From the NCBI GenBank assembly GCA_963837485.1, contig CAWINP010000015.1, positions 165,655 to 229,654 on the forward strand: DNA of 64,000 nucleotides, written 5' to 3'. This DNA is from Solirubrobacter sp963837485 (GTDB lineage: Bacteria > Actinomycetota > Thermoleophilia > Solirubrobacterales > Solirubrobacteraceae). How positions within the stretch are numbered: position 1 is the first letter of the stretch; each line of letters starts with the position of its first letter. The notes under the pieces are model-generated. The model worked only from the letters and a program-made list of their open reading frames with translations. It was not told where the DNA came from and did not search any database. Positions 1 to 7,797 of the stretch are shown here, one piece after another. The position numbers and the translations under genes are program-made.

Positions 1-2
1 AG

Positions 3-437
3 TCGCACGTCGTCCGCGGCTGGTGGAAGGACACCGGGCGCCTGGACGACATGCTTGAGGCGAACCGGCTCGTGCTCGAGCGGATCGAGCGGCGCGTGGA
101 CGGCGAGCTCTCGGACTCGCAGATCGACGGCCGCGTGATCATCGAGCCGGGCGCGATCCTCGAGCGCAGCACCGTGCGCGGCCCGGCGATCGTCGGGGCC
201 GGCGCGCGGCTCACCGACGCCTACATCGGCCCGTACACCGCGGTCGGCCGCCACTGCGTGGTGGAGTCCGCCGAGGTCGAGCACTCGATCCTGCTCGAGG
301 GCTCGTCGGTGCGCGGCCTCGACGGGCGCATGGAGTCCTCGCTGCTCGGTCGCGACGTGCACATCGGGCGCAGCAAGCGCCAGCCGCGCGCGTACCGGTT
401 CATGGTCGGCGACTCGTCCGAGATCGAGATCCTCTGA
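3..437 (+). CDS. Glucose-1-phosphate thymidylyltransferase, C-terminal part (5' end outside window)
   Basis: This is the last 144 residues of a long-form RmlA/StrD-type nucleotidyltransferase, which makes dTDP-glucose from glucose-1-phosphate and dTTP for deoxysugar synthesis. The frame is open from base 3, so the start lies upstream. The fragment opens with the family signature GWWKDTG followed by LLEANRLVL-like sequence (here MLEANRLVLERI), then a left-handed beta-helix stretch with hexapeptide-like turns (VIIEPGAIL, GPAIVGAGA, YIGPYTAVG) typical of the long forms. The nucleotide-binding N-terminus is not in the window, so activity cannot be judged. The assignment to this family is firm; the exact sugar pathway is not visible. 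Confidence 0.85.
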   Translation, partial: SHVVRGWWKDTGRLDDMLEANRLVLERIERRVDGELSDSQIDGRVIIEPGAILERSTVRGPAIVGAGARLTDAYIGPYTAVGRHCVVESAEVEHSILLEGSSVRGLDGRMESSLLGRDVHIGRSKRQPRAYRFMVGDSSEIEIL

Positions 438-487
438 GCCGCCGACCCCGAGCGATGAGTTCGGCCGCCTCGCGTCGTCATACGGGC

Positions 488-1090
488 ATGACGAAGATCT
501 ACACAGGCGCCAGTATGTCGCTTGACGGCTACATCTCCGGGCCGGAGGTGAGCGGGTTCGACCGCCTCTTCGCGTGGTATGAGGAGGGCGAGGTCGAGAT
601 CCCGACGCGCAAGCCCGACATGACGCACCGCGTGACGCCGGCGAGCGCCGAGGTCATCCGCACGATGATCGAGCAGACCGGAGTGTTCGTCGTCGGCAGG
701 AAGCTGTTCGACATCACCAACGGCTGGGACGGCATGCACCCGTACGGCGTGCCGATCGTCGTCGTCACCCACAGCGTCCCCGAAGACTGGCCGCATCACG
801 GCGACGCGCCGTTCACGTTCGTCACCGACGGGATCGAGCGCGCGCTCGAGGTGGCGAGCGAGGTCGCCGGAGACAAGAACATCGGCGTCAATGCGGGGAC
901 TATCGCCAGCCAGTGCCTCGACCTGCGCGTGCTCGACGAGGTCTGGCTGGGGCTCGTGCCGGTCGTGCTCGGCGCCGGCGACCCGTTCTTCACCGGGCTC
1001 GGCAACGCGCCGTTCGACCTCGAGGGCCCGCTCTCGATCGTGCCGAGCGGACGCGTGACCCACCTGCGCTACCGCGTCAAGTACGACTGA
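488..1090 (+). CDS. Dihydrofolate reductase family protein (RibD C-terminal-like)
   Basis: This 200-residue protein has the DHFR/RibD C-terminal fold: MTKIYTGASMSLDGYI at the N-terminus, a central VFVVGRKLFD strand-loop, a NIGVNAGT dinucleotide-binding loop, and DEVWLGLVPVVLGAG before the C-terminal strands. Such proteins are usually NADPH-dependent reductases of unknown substrate and should not be read as true folate enzymes. I chose the ATG at 488 because the family N-terminus begins there; an upstream in-frame ATG at 455 would add 11 residues without homology. It ends one base before the convergent HD gene. A distant paralogue lies at 53,091. Confidence 0.85.
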   Translation: MTKIYTGASMSLDGYISGPEVSGFDRLFAWYEEGEVEIPTRKPDMTHRVTPASAEVIRTMIEQTGVFVVGRKLFDITNGWDGMHPYGVPIVVVTHSVPEDWPHHGDAPFTFVTDGIERALEVASEVAGDKNIGVNAGTIASQCLDLRVLDEVWLGLVPVVLGAGDPFFTGLGNAPFDLEGPLSIVPSGRVTHLRYRVKYD

Positions 1091-2002
1091 CTACGCGGCC
1101 TGGCGGTCGCGCGAGGCGAACCAGGCCCCGGCGCCGAGCGCGCGGTCGTAGCCCGACCAGCGCGAGCCGTCGGGCAGCGCCTTCTCCAGCCGGTCGAACG
1201 AGCCGAGCCGGCCGCCCAGGTTGTCGATCATGTGCACGAGGGTCGCCTCGCGCGTGCACGGGACGACCGGCGAGCCGTGCTCGAGCTGGCCGTGGTGGCT
1301 GAGGATGATGTGCAGCACCGCGGCCGCCAGCTCGGGCGGGAAGCCGGGAATGTCCTCGATCACCCTCCGCACGCGGTAGTAGCCGAGCGGGATCTCGCCC
1401 TGCAGCTTTCCGAGGTCGGTCATGTCGATCGCCAGCGGGTCGGCCGTGTAGGCGTCGAGCTTGCCGATGTCGTGCAGCAGCGCCCCGGTGACCGCCACGT
1501 CGCGGTCCACGCCGCCGAAGGTCGCCGAGATCGCCGACACGCCCTGGGCGACGGTCAGCGAGTGCTCGAGCAACCCGTGCCGGTAGGCCTGGTGGTAGCG
1601 CTTGGCGGCCGGCGCGTCGCGGAACGCGCACCACGTCTCCGTGCCCGCGCCGAGCACGCGGTCGAGCAGCGCGCGCAGGTGCACGCACTGGACGGTGGCG
1701 ATCAGCTCGCGCAGGTCGTCCTCCATCCGCTCGGCCGCGATCCGCGGACCGTCGAGGAGGTCCTCCAGCACGTACTCGTCGGTGCGCGCTTGCCGCAGCG
1801 CGTTCACGACCAGCCGCCCGCGCTCCACGCGCCCCGACACGCGCACGCACGCGCCCGGCTCGCACAGCGCAGCGTGCTCGGCCGAGACCACCGCGCCCAC
1901 GCTGGCCGTGCGATCCGCCAGCGTGACGCGCCCGTCCGCGCGCTCGCGCACGAGCAGCACGAGGTCGATCTGCTGGCCTTCCGTGAGCTCGCGCACGTCC
2001 AC
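1091..2002 (-). CDS. OB-fold/HD-domain protein, YhaM-like 3'-5' exoribonuclease
   Basis: A 303-residue cytoplasmic protein with an N-terminal OB-like domain (about residues 1-75, with VRVSGRVERGRLVV) and a C-terminal HD metal-dependent phosphohydrolase domain. Visible metal-binding motifs are HGLLEH (142-147), LLHDIGK with the HD pair at 177-178, SHHG at 235-238, and D260. This arrangement is that of YhaM/CBF1 3'-5' exoribonucleases. Length matches that family. The gene is convergent with the DHFR-like gene and upstream of nothing obvious on its strand; the EcsC gene 32 bases away is also on the minus strand and could be cotranscribed from upstream. The nuclease role is by family. Confidence 0.82.
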   Translation of the reverse strand: MDVRELTEGQQIDLVLLVRERADGRVTLADRTASVGAVVSAEHAALCEPGACVRVSGRVERGRLVVNALRQARTDEYVLEDLLDGPRIAAERMEDDLRELIATVQCVHLRALLDRVLGAGTETWCAFRDAPAAKRYHQAYRHGLLEHSLTVAQGVSAISATFGGVDRDVAVTGALLHDIGKLDAYTADPLAIDMTDLGKLQGEIPLGYYRVRRVIEDIPGFPPELAAAVLHIILSHHGQLEHGSPVVPCTREATLVHMIDNLGGRLGSFDRLEKALPDGSRWSGYDRALGAGAWFASRDRQAA

Positions 2003-2034
2003 GTCGCGAACCCTAGGTTCTCAGTCGGACGGTC

Positions 2035-2682
2035 CTAACCACCGTAGAACTTGATCGCGCGATCGGCGAGCGCACGCGTGTCGCGCTCGTTGGCGACCGC
2101 GTTGAACGCGATCGCGAAGAACGGGACCAGGCGGCCGGCGATGCGCCGGCCCGTGCGCTTGCCGACCATCTTCAGCAGCCGCGCGGCAAGCGCCTCGTCG
2201 CGCTGCAGCCGCGAGCCGACGTACGCCTCGGCCATCGTCGTGCCAATGCCGTCGAGCGCCGCGCGCGCGGACTGCGGGTCGGGATACAGGCCGGTGAGCA
2301 CGAGCAGCTCGGCGGGGCGCATCGGGTCGCGCGGATCGAAGCCGTAGGCGGCGGCGACGTAGAAGACGAGCCGCGACTGGATCCAGGCGAGCCCGACGAG
2401 GTCCGGGATGAACGTGATGAAACCGCCGAAGCCGGTCGCCGCGCCCTCGATCCGCGCGAGCTGCGCATGCCGCGCCTTGGCCATCTTCGCCAGCGTCTTC
2501 GGATCGTTGCCGTAGACGCGCCCGCGGCGGCTCGCCCAGGCGTCGGCGGCGGGCGCGTGGCGCTCGCTCGCCGCGAGCGCGATCAGCTCGGGCGCGCGTA
2601 CGGGATCGGCTCGCAGCCGCTCGAACAAGCCGGGCGGCGGCTCGCTTGTCCCCTCCTGGAGCTCGGCCAGCGCGTCACTCAT
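2035..2682 (-). CDS. EcsC family protein
   Basis: This 215-residue protein carries the EcsC-family core: a run of small hydrophobic residues GAATGFGGFITFIPDLVG around the middle, then AWIQSRLVFYVAAAYGFD and a C-terminal RLVPFFAIAFNAVANERDT segment. EcsC proteins are poorly understood membrane-associated proteins, first described beside the Bacillus EcsAB ABC transporter. No transporter genes are adjacent here. It lies upstream of the HD-domain gene on the same strand (32-base gap), suggesting an operon. The biochemical function is unknown. Confidence 0.75.
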   Translation of the reverse strand: MSDALAELQEGTSEPPPGLFERLRADPVRAPELIALAASERHAPAADAWASRRGRVYGNDPKTLAKMAKARHAQLARIEGAATGFGGFITFIPDLVGLAWIQSRLVFYVAAAYGFDPRDPMRPAELLVLTGLYPDPQSARAALDGIGTTMAEAYVGSRLQRDEALAARLLKMVGKRTGRRIAGRLVPFFAIAFNAVANERDTRALADRAIKFYGG

Positions 2683-2756
2683 GTATGTGCGCCAATCTAG
2701 ACGGACCGGTCTGACGTGTTGTCAGGACGACCACACGACGGGGTACTGATAGACCT

Positions 2757-3533
2757 GTGCAACTGATCTTCGAGCATCGGTTGGAGCTTTCCGGGCACGT
2801 CACTCGGGCGCTGGAGCTTGAGGGCGACGGGCCCGGCATCGTCCTGCTCCACGGGTGGGGCGACTCGGCGGACACGTGGCGCCCGCTGCTGACCGAGCTC
2901 GGCGCGCGCGGCCGGCGCGCGATCGCCGTCGACCTGCCGGGCTTCGGCCAGGCTACGAAGCTCGCCCACGGTCCGCTGCTGCCGCAGCTCGACGCGTTCG
3001 CGGCCGAGTTGGTGCAGACGTGGGCGGACGGGGCGCCCGTGGTGGTCGCGGGGACCTCGCTCGGCGGCTGCGTCGCGCTGCGAATCGCCGAGCGCGGCGG
3101 CGAGCTGCCGCTGGCCGGGGTCGTCCCCGTCGCGCCGGCGGGTCTGGAGATGCCGGGCTGGTTCGACGCGATCGAGCGCGACCCGATCGTGCGCGCGCTG
3201 CTCGCTGCGCCGATCCCGGTTCCCGTCGCGCTCCTGCGCGAGCGGATGGCGATCTCGCACCCGCGCGACGCGCAGCGCGCCGTCGCCGACGTGTTCGCGT
3301 CGCCGCTGCCGCCCGAGCTCGCCAGCGCGCCGTTCGACATCGCCGGCATCGGCTGCCCGGTGCTGCTCGTGTGGGGCGCGCACGACCGCAAGCTCCCCCA
3401 CACCGAGGCGAGGATCGTCCTCGGCCAGCTGCCGACCACGGACGTCGCGCTGATCGAGGGTTGCGGCCGCAGCCCGCAGCTGGAGGCGACCGGCCGGCTG
3501 CTCGAGCTGCTGCTGCCCTTCCCCGCGTCGTAG
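2757..3533 (+). CDS. Alpha/beta hydrolase with Arg in place of the catalytic His
   Basis: A 258-residue alpha/beta hydrolase fold protein. The oxyanion motif LLHGWG (31-35), the nucleophile elbow GTSLGG with Ser101, and the acid loop VWGAHD with Asp210 are all present. The third triad residue should be His in a GCGHSPQLE-type motif, but the sequence reads GCGRSPQLE, Arg238 (codon at 3468-3470). The enzyme may therefore be inactive, use another base, or have a non-hydrolytic role. The start is GTG at 2757; no ATG fits the N-terminus better. It begins 74 bases from the divergent EcsC gene and is followed by the L,D-transpeptidase. Confidence 0.82.
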   Translation: MQLIFEHRLELSGHVTRALELEGDGPGIVLLHGWGDSADTWRPLLTELGARGRRAIAVDLPGFGQATKLAHGPLLPQLDAFAAELVQTWADGAPVVVAGTSLGGCVALRIAERGGELPLAGVVPVAPAGLEMPGWFDAIERDPIVRALLAAPIPVPVALLRERMAISHPRDAQRAVADVFASPLPPELASAPFDIAGIGCPVLLVWGAHDRKLPHTEARIVLGQLPTTDVALIEGCGRSPQLEATGRLLELLLPFPAS

Positions 3534-3569
3534 TCGATCCGACACGGCGTCCGGCTACGCTGATGCGTC

Positions 3570-4565
3570 ATGCGCCGGACCGCGATCCTGACCCTGACCC
3601 TGTTCCTCGTGCTCGCTCCGGTCGCCGGCGCGCAGACGCCGACCCCACCGCCGCGCATCACCCAGGGCGTGAGCGCGGCGGGCGCCGACCTCTCGGGGCT
3701 GACGCTCGACGAGGCCGCGCAGCGGCTGTACACGACGTTCTCGGCGAAGGTCGGATCCCCGCTCTCGACGCACGTGGCGGGCCGCAAGTTCCTGCTCAAG
3801 ATCGCCGACGTCAAGCTCGCGTTCGACGTCAACAAGTCCGCCCGCCGGGCGTACAACGCGGGCGTGGCGCCGCACTCCGGCGCGGTCGACGTGCCGCTCT
3901 ACATCACCTACGACGCCGACGCGCTCGACGCCTATGCGAAGAAGGTGTCCGACACCGTGCACCGCGACGCGCGCGATGCGTCGGTGAAGATCGGGCTGGC
4001 GAAGATCACCAAGGTCGTCTCGCGCGACGGGCGCTCGCTCGACGCCGCCGCGCTCGCGAAGGCGATGGGCGCCGCCCTCGCGGATCCGCGCAAGCCGCGC
4101 GTCCAGCAGCCGAAGCTCAAGGTCGTCAAGCCGAAGGTCACGACCGGCAAGCTCGCGAGCACCTACGGGACGATCGTCACCGTCGACCGCGGCAACTTCA
4201 AGCTGCGGCTGTTCAAGCGGCTCAAGCTGTCCAAGACCTACCGCGTCGCGGTGGGTCAGCCCGCGTACCCGACGCCGACCGGCCGCTTCTCGATCGCCAA
4301 CAAGGCCGTGAACCCGACCTGGAGCGTCCCGAACAGCCCGTGGGCGGGGGCATTGGCCAACGAGACGGTGCCCGGCGGCTCGTCGGCGAATCCGCTGAAG
4401 GCGCGCTGGATGGGCATCGTCAACGGCGTCGGCATCCACGGGACCGACCAGACGGGCTCGATCGGCACGCCCGCGTCGCACGGCTGCATCCGCATGACGG
4501 TGCCTGACGTGATCGATCTCTATCCGCGGGTTCCGGTCGGCACGGCCGTACTGATCGGAAACTAG
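3570..4565 (+). CDS. Secreted L,D-transpeptidase (YkuD domain)
   Basis: This 331-residue protein forms 3-3 cross-links in peptidoglycan or attaches proteins to it, outside the membrane. Residues 1-22 are a signal peptide (MRRTAILTLTLFLVLAPVAG). Residues about 30-190 look like the putative peptidoglycan-binding region (VSAAGADLSGLTLDEA) often found upstream of the catalytic domain. The YkuD domain fills the C-terminus with GIHGT (His290) and SIGTPASHGCIRM, catalytic Cys306. All key residues are intact. It lies 36 bases after the hydrolase gene. Together with the amidase at 9,649 and the MurQ fusion it forms a loose cell-wall neighbourhood. Confidence 0.92.
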   Translation: MRRTAILTLTLFLVLAPVAGAQTPTPPPRITQGVSAAGADLSGLTLDEAAQRLYTTFSAKVGSPLSTHVAGRKFLLKIADVKLAFDVNKSARRAYNAGVAPHSGAVDVPLYITYDADALDAYAKKVSDTVHRDARDASVKIGLAKITKVVSRDGRSLDAAALAKAMGAALADPRKPRVQQPKLKVVKPKVTTGKLASTYGTIVTVDRGNFKLRLFKRLKLSKTYRVAVGQPAYPTPTGRFSIANKAVNPTWSVPNSPWAGALANETVPGGSSANPLKARWMGIVNGVGIHGTDQTGSIGTPASHGCIRMTVPDVIDLYPRVPVGTAVLIGN

Positions 4566-4613
4566 CCTGGTGGCGCGTTGCCGCCAGCTCGGCGCGGGTA
4601 GGGTCGCGCCACG

Positions 4614-5765
4614 GTGCACATGACGCAGACGGAAGTCGAGCGCTTTGCGGAGCTGGCGCGCGAGCACGGCCGGCTCGGGCTCGACACCGAGTTCATGCCC
4701 GAGGGCCGCTATCGGCCGCTCCTGTGCCTGGTGCAGATCGCGGTCGGCGGCGAGATCGCCGTACTCGATCCGCTCGACGGCCTCGACCCGGCGCCGCTCG
4801 CCGAGGTGCTCGCCGACCCGGCCGTCGAGATCGTCCTTCACGCCGGCCGTCAGGACGTGGCGATCCTGCGGCGCGAGTGGCAGACGACGTTCACGCACGT
4901 CTTCGACACGCAGGTGGCCGCCGGGTTCGCCGGCTTCTCCGCCCAGGCCGGCTACAACGGCCTGCTCCACGACGTGCTGCGGATCCGGCTGCCGAAGACG
5001 GCGTCGTTCACCCGCTGGGACGCGCGCCCGCTGACCGAGGAGCAGCTCGCGTACGCGCGCGGCGACGTCGAGCACCTGATGGCCTTGGCCGACGACATCC
5101 AGGCGCGGCTGATCGATCGCGGCCGGCTCGACTGGGCGCGCGAGGAGTGCGTGGCGATCGCCGAGGCGACCGACGAGCGCGATCCGCTGGAGGTGTGGCG
5201 GCGGCTGCCGCGGGTGAGCGGGCTCGATCCGCGCGAGCGCGCGGTCGCGCGCGAGCTGGGCGCCTGGCGCGAGGGCGCGGCGGCGCGCGAGGACCGGCCG
5301 GTCGGCGCCATCCTGCGCGACCCGACGGTGGTCGAGCTGGCCAAGCGCCAGCCCGCCGGACGGCGCGAGCTGTCGCAGATCCGGGGCATCACGCCGGACG
5401 TCGTGCGCCGGCGCGGCGACGACATCGTGCACGCGATCGAGCGCGGCAAGCACGCCGAGCCGCTGCGGCTGGAGGAGGGCGACCGCGCGCCGTCCGAGGC
5501 GGTCGACGGGCCGACGATCGCGCTGGCGGAATCGCTCGTCCGCACGCGGGCGCAGGAGGCCGGGCTGGCCTACGAGCTGATCGCGGCGCGCGCCGACCTG
5601 TCGCCGGTGGTCGTGGCGGCGCGGCGCGGCGGGCCGGAGCCCGATGTTCGGACGCTGCAGGGCTGGCGGCGCGAGCTGGTCGGCGCCGAGCTGCTCGAGC
5701 TGCTCGCCGGACGGCGCCGGCTCGGCGTCGGCCCGGGCGGGCGCGTGTCGGTCAGCGAGGAATAG
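4614..5765 (+). CDS. rnd: Ribonuclease D
   Basis: A 383-residue 3'-5' exoribonuclease of the DEDDy superfamily that trims tRNA and other structured RNA ends. Exo motif I is LDTEF (Asp24, Glu26), motif II HAGRQD (Asp81), motif III YARGDVEHL (Tyr147, Asp151). Two HRDC-type helical regions follow (about 205-285 and 300-375), including LSQIRGI, as in full-length RNase D. The start is GTG at 4614, with an alternative ATG two codons later. Two GC-rich hairpins follow the stop and probably terminate transcription. Confidence 0.93.
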   Translation: MHMTQTEVERFAELAREHGRLGLDTEFMPEGRYRPLLCLVQIAVGGEIAVLDPLDGLDPAPLAEVLADPAVEIVLHAGRQDVAILRREWQTTFTHVFDTQVAAGFAGFSAQAGYNGLLHDVLRIRLPKTASFTRWDARPLTEEQLAYARGDVEHLMALADDIQARLIDRGRLDWAREECVAIAEATDERDPLEVWRRLPRVSGLDPRERAVARELGAWREGAAAREDRPVGAILRDPTVVELAKRQPAGRRELSQIRGITPDVVRRRGDDIVHAIERGKHAEPLRLEEGDRAPSEAVDGPTIALAESLVRTRAQEAGLAYELIAARADLSPVVVAARRGGPEPDVRTLQGWRRELVGAELLELLAGRRRLGVGPGGRVSVSEE

Positions 5766-5769
5766 ACGA

Positions 5770-5860
5770 CCGCCGCGGCGCCCAGGGGAGAGGGGGTCCC
5801 AGGCGTCGCGGCGGCCAGTCGCGTAGGCGGCGGGGCGGTGGGAGGGGGCCCACCGCCTTT
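5770..5860 (+). terminator. Two back-to-back hairpins after ribonuclease D
   Basis: Two stem-loops follow the rnd stop. The first pairs 5770-5782 with 5802-5814 (CCGCCGCGGCGCC against GGCGTCGCGGCGG, one mismatch). The second pairs GGCGGTGGG (5834-5842) with CCCACCGCC (5849-5857) and is followed by TTT, the more terminator-like of the two. The genes on both sides converge here, so the second hairpin could end transcription from rnd and from the small minus-strand gene beginning at 6058. Confidence 0.6.
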
Positions 5861-5872
5861 GAGTCGCCGGCC

Positions 5873-6058
5873 TTAGTGCGTGCTCTGGCCGGCCCACGCC
5901 ATCAAGGCGAAGAGCGCGGCCGCCGCCATGGCCAGGAGGGTCGGGAGGGATGAGGTCAGGACGGCAAGCACGGTGACCATGTTGAGGCCGAACCTCAAGG
6001 CGGGGCTAATCGGCTCATCAAGCTCGGTTAAGACTTGGCGCTTCGTGTGAAAGGACAC
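5873..6058 (-). CDS. Small single-pass membrane protein, 61 aa
   Basis: A 61-residue protein of unknown function starting at GTG 6058. The choice rests on a Shine-Dalgarno GGGAGTTG placed six bases upstream (6063-6069 region). The N-terminus is hydrophilic (MSFHTKRQVLTELDEPISPA), followed by one or two hydrophobic helices from about residue 27 (MVTVLAVLTSSLPTLLAMAA) to the end. It is read divergently from the kinase/MurQ fusion, whose ATG is only 12 bases away, so the two genes must share a very compressed promoter region with each start inside the other's leader. I know no family for it. Confidence 0.55.
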   Translation of the reverse strand: MSFHTKRQVLTELDEPISPALRFGLNMVTVLAVLTSSLPTLLAMAAAALFALMAWAGQSTH

Positions 6059-6069
6059 AATCAACTCCC

Positions 6070-7797
6070 ATGTGGCTAGCCGTAGACCTCGGCAAGACGT
6101 CCTGCCGGGCCGCGATCGCGGGCGGCGAGAGCGTGGTCGTCGCAGGCGCGCCCGGGCTCGCGGCGACGGGCGGAGCGCGGGCCGCCGAGCGCGCGATCTT
6201 GGCCGCTGCCGGCGCGCTGGCGCTCGATCGCGTGGAGGAGGTCGTCGTCGGGGCGGCTGGGGCGCTCTCGGCGCCGGACGTCGCGCGCGAGCTCGGCGAG
6301 GCGCTGCTGCGGTCGCTGCCCGCCCAGCGGGTGGCGGTGACCAGCGACGCGGTGCTCGCTCACGCAGGCGCGCTGGGCGGCGAGCCCGGCGTCGTCCTGA
6401 TCGCCGGCACCGGCGTCGTCGCGATCTCAATCGATGCGGACGGGACGCTGCGGACCTCCGACGGCTGGGGGCCGTGGCTCGGCGACGAGGGCGGAGGCGC
6501 GTGGATCGGCGCGTCCGGACTTCGGGCGGCGCTGCGCGCGCATGACGGCCGCGGGCCGTCGACGGCGCTGCTGGAGGCTGCCCGCGCGCGCTTCGGCGAC
6601 CCGTCCGGCTGGCCCGCCCTCGCCCACGACGTCCGTACGCTCGCCGCGTTCGCGCCCGACGTAGCGGCCGCGCGCGGCGACGCGGCCGCGATGGCGATCA
6701 TGAGCGTCGCCGCCGAGATGCTCGCCACTGCCGCGCGGGCCGCCGGTGAGGGCCCGGTCGCGTTCGTCGGCGGGTTGTCGGAGATCGACGAGCTACGCGA
6801 GCACCTCGAGCTCGTGCCGGTTCAGGGCGACGCGCTGTCGGGCGCGCAGCGGCTGACGGCGATCCACGAGGCGCACGTGATCCGGGTGGCGGGCGGCGCC
6901 GCGGCGGCCGGGATCGCCGCGGACGTCGACCGGCTTGCCACCGAGGCCGTGCGGCCGGGCCTCGACGACCTCGACGCGCGCCCGGTCGCCGACGTGGTCG
7001 CGCTCCTGGTCGCCGCCGAGGGCGAGGCGCACGGCGCCGTCGCCGCGGCCGTGCCCGCGATCGCGCGGGCGGCGGAGGCGATCACGGAGCGGCTGCAGCG
7101 CGGAGGGCGGCTGATCTACGCGGGCGCCGGCACCGCGGGCCGGCTCGGCGTGCTCGACGCCGCCGAGTGCGGTCCGACGTTCGGCACCGACCTCGTGCGC
7201 GCGGTCATCGCCGGCGGCGCGCCGGCGATGACCGAGCCCGTCGAGGGCGCCGAGGACGCGTTCGACCCGGCCGACCTCGCGGACCTGACCGCGGCGGACG
7301 CCGTCGTGGGCGTCAGCGCATCCGGGCGCACGCCGTACGTGCTCGGCGCGCTCGCGCACGCGCGCGCGACCGGGGCGCTGACCGTCGCGGTCGTCAGCAA
7401 CCCGCGCAGCCGGGCGCAGGCCGACGTCCTGATCGAGGTCCTGACCGGCCCCGAGGTGCTCGCCGGGTCCACCCGCCTGACCGCCGGCACCGCCCAGAAG
7501 ATCGTCCTCAACGCGCTCTCGACCGCGGTGATGATGCGCCTCGGCAAGGCCTACGGCGCCCGCATGGTCGACGTGCGGGCGACCAACGCCAAGCTGCGCC
7601 GCCGCGCGGTCCGGATCGTGCGCGACGCCGCCGGCGTCGACGAGCCCGCCGCCGAGGCGGCGCTGGCCGCGGCGGATGGGCACGCCAAGACGGCGATCGT
7701 CGCGCTGCTGGCGGGCGTGGACGCGCGCGAGGCGGCCGCGCGGCTCGCCCGGGCCGGGGGAAGGGTCCGGGACGCGCTGACGATCAGAACGCCGTGA
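6070..7797 (+). CDS. murQ: Fused amino-sugar kinase / N-acetylmuramic acid 6-phosphate etherase
   Basis: A 575-residue natural fusion. Residues 1-285 are a BadF/BadG-type sugar kinase (DLGKTSCRAAIAGGE phosphate loop, GTGVVAIS, GWGPWLGDEGGGAWIG), the family of GlcNAc kinase and clostridial MurK. Residues 288-575 are MurQ: LATEAVRPGLDDLD, GGRLIYAGAGTAGRLG, LDAAECGPTFG (Glu366), VEGAEDAF (Glu392/Glu395), SASGRTPYV, GSTRLTAGTAQK and RATNAKLRRRA. MurQ converts MurNAc-6-phosphate to GlcNAc-6-phosphate and D-lactate. The fusion suggests one polypeptide that phosphorylates MurNAc (or GlcNAc) and then cleaves the lactyl ether, for peptidoglycan recycling. The start ATG has only a distant AAGGA (14-base spacing). 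Its 3' end overlaps the convergent gene by 14 bases. Confidence 0.9.
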   Translation: MWLAVDLGKTSCRAAIAGGESVVVAGAPGLAATGGARAAERAILAAAGALALDRVEEVVVGAAGALSAPDVARELGEALLRSLPAQRVAVTSDAVLAHAGALGGEPGVVLIAGTGVVAISIDADGTLRTSDGWGPWLGDEGGGAWIGASGLRAALRAHDGRGPSTALLEAARARFGDPSGWPALAHDVRTLAAFAPDVAAARGDAAAMAIMSVAAEMLATAARAAGEGPVAFVGGLSEIDELREHLELVPVQGDALSGAQRLTAIHEAHVIRVAGGAAAAGIAADVDRLATEAVRPGLDDLDARPVADVVALLVAAEGEAHGAVAAAVPAIARAAEAITERLQRGGRLIYAGAGTAGRLGVLDAAECGPTFGTDLVRAVIAGGAPAMTEPVEGAEDAFDPADLADLTAADAVVGVSASGRTPYVLGALAHARATGALTVAVVSNPRSRAQADVLIEVLTGPEVLAGSTRLTAGTAQKIVLNALSTAVMMRLGKAYGARMVDVRATNAKLRRRAVRIVRDAAGVDEPAAEAALAAADGHAKTAIVALLAGVDAREAAARLARAGGRVRDALTIRTP

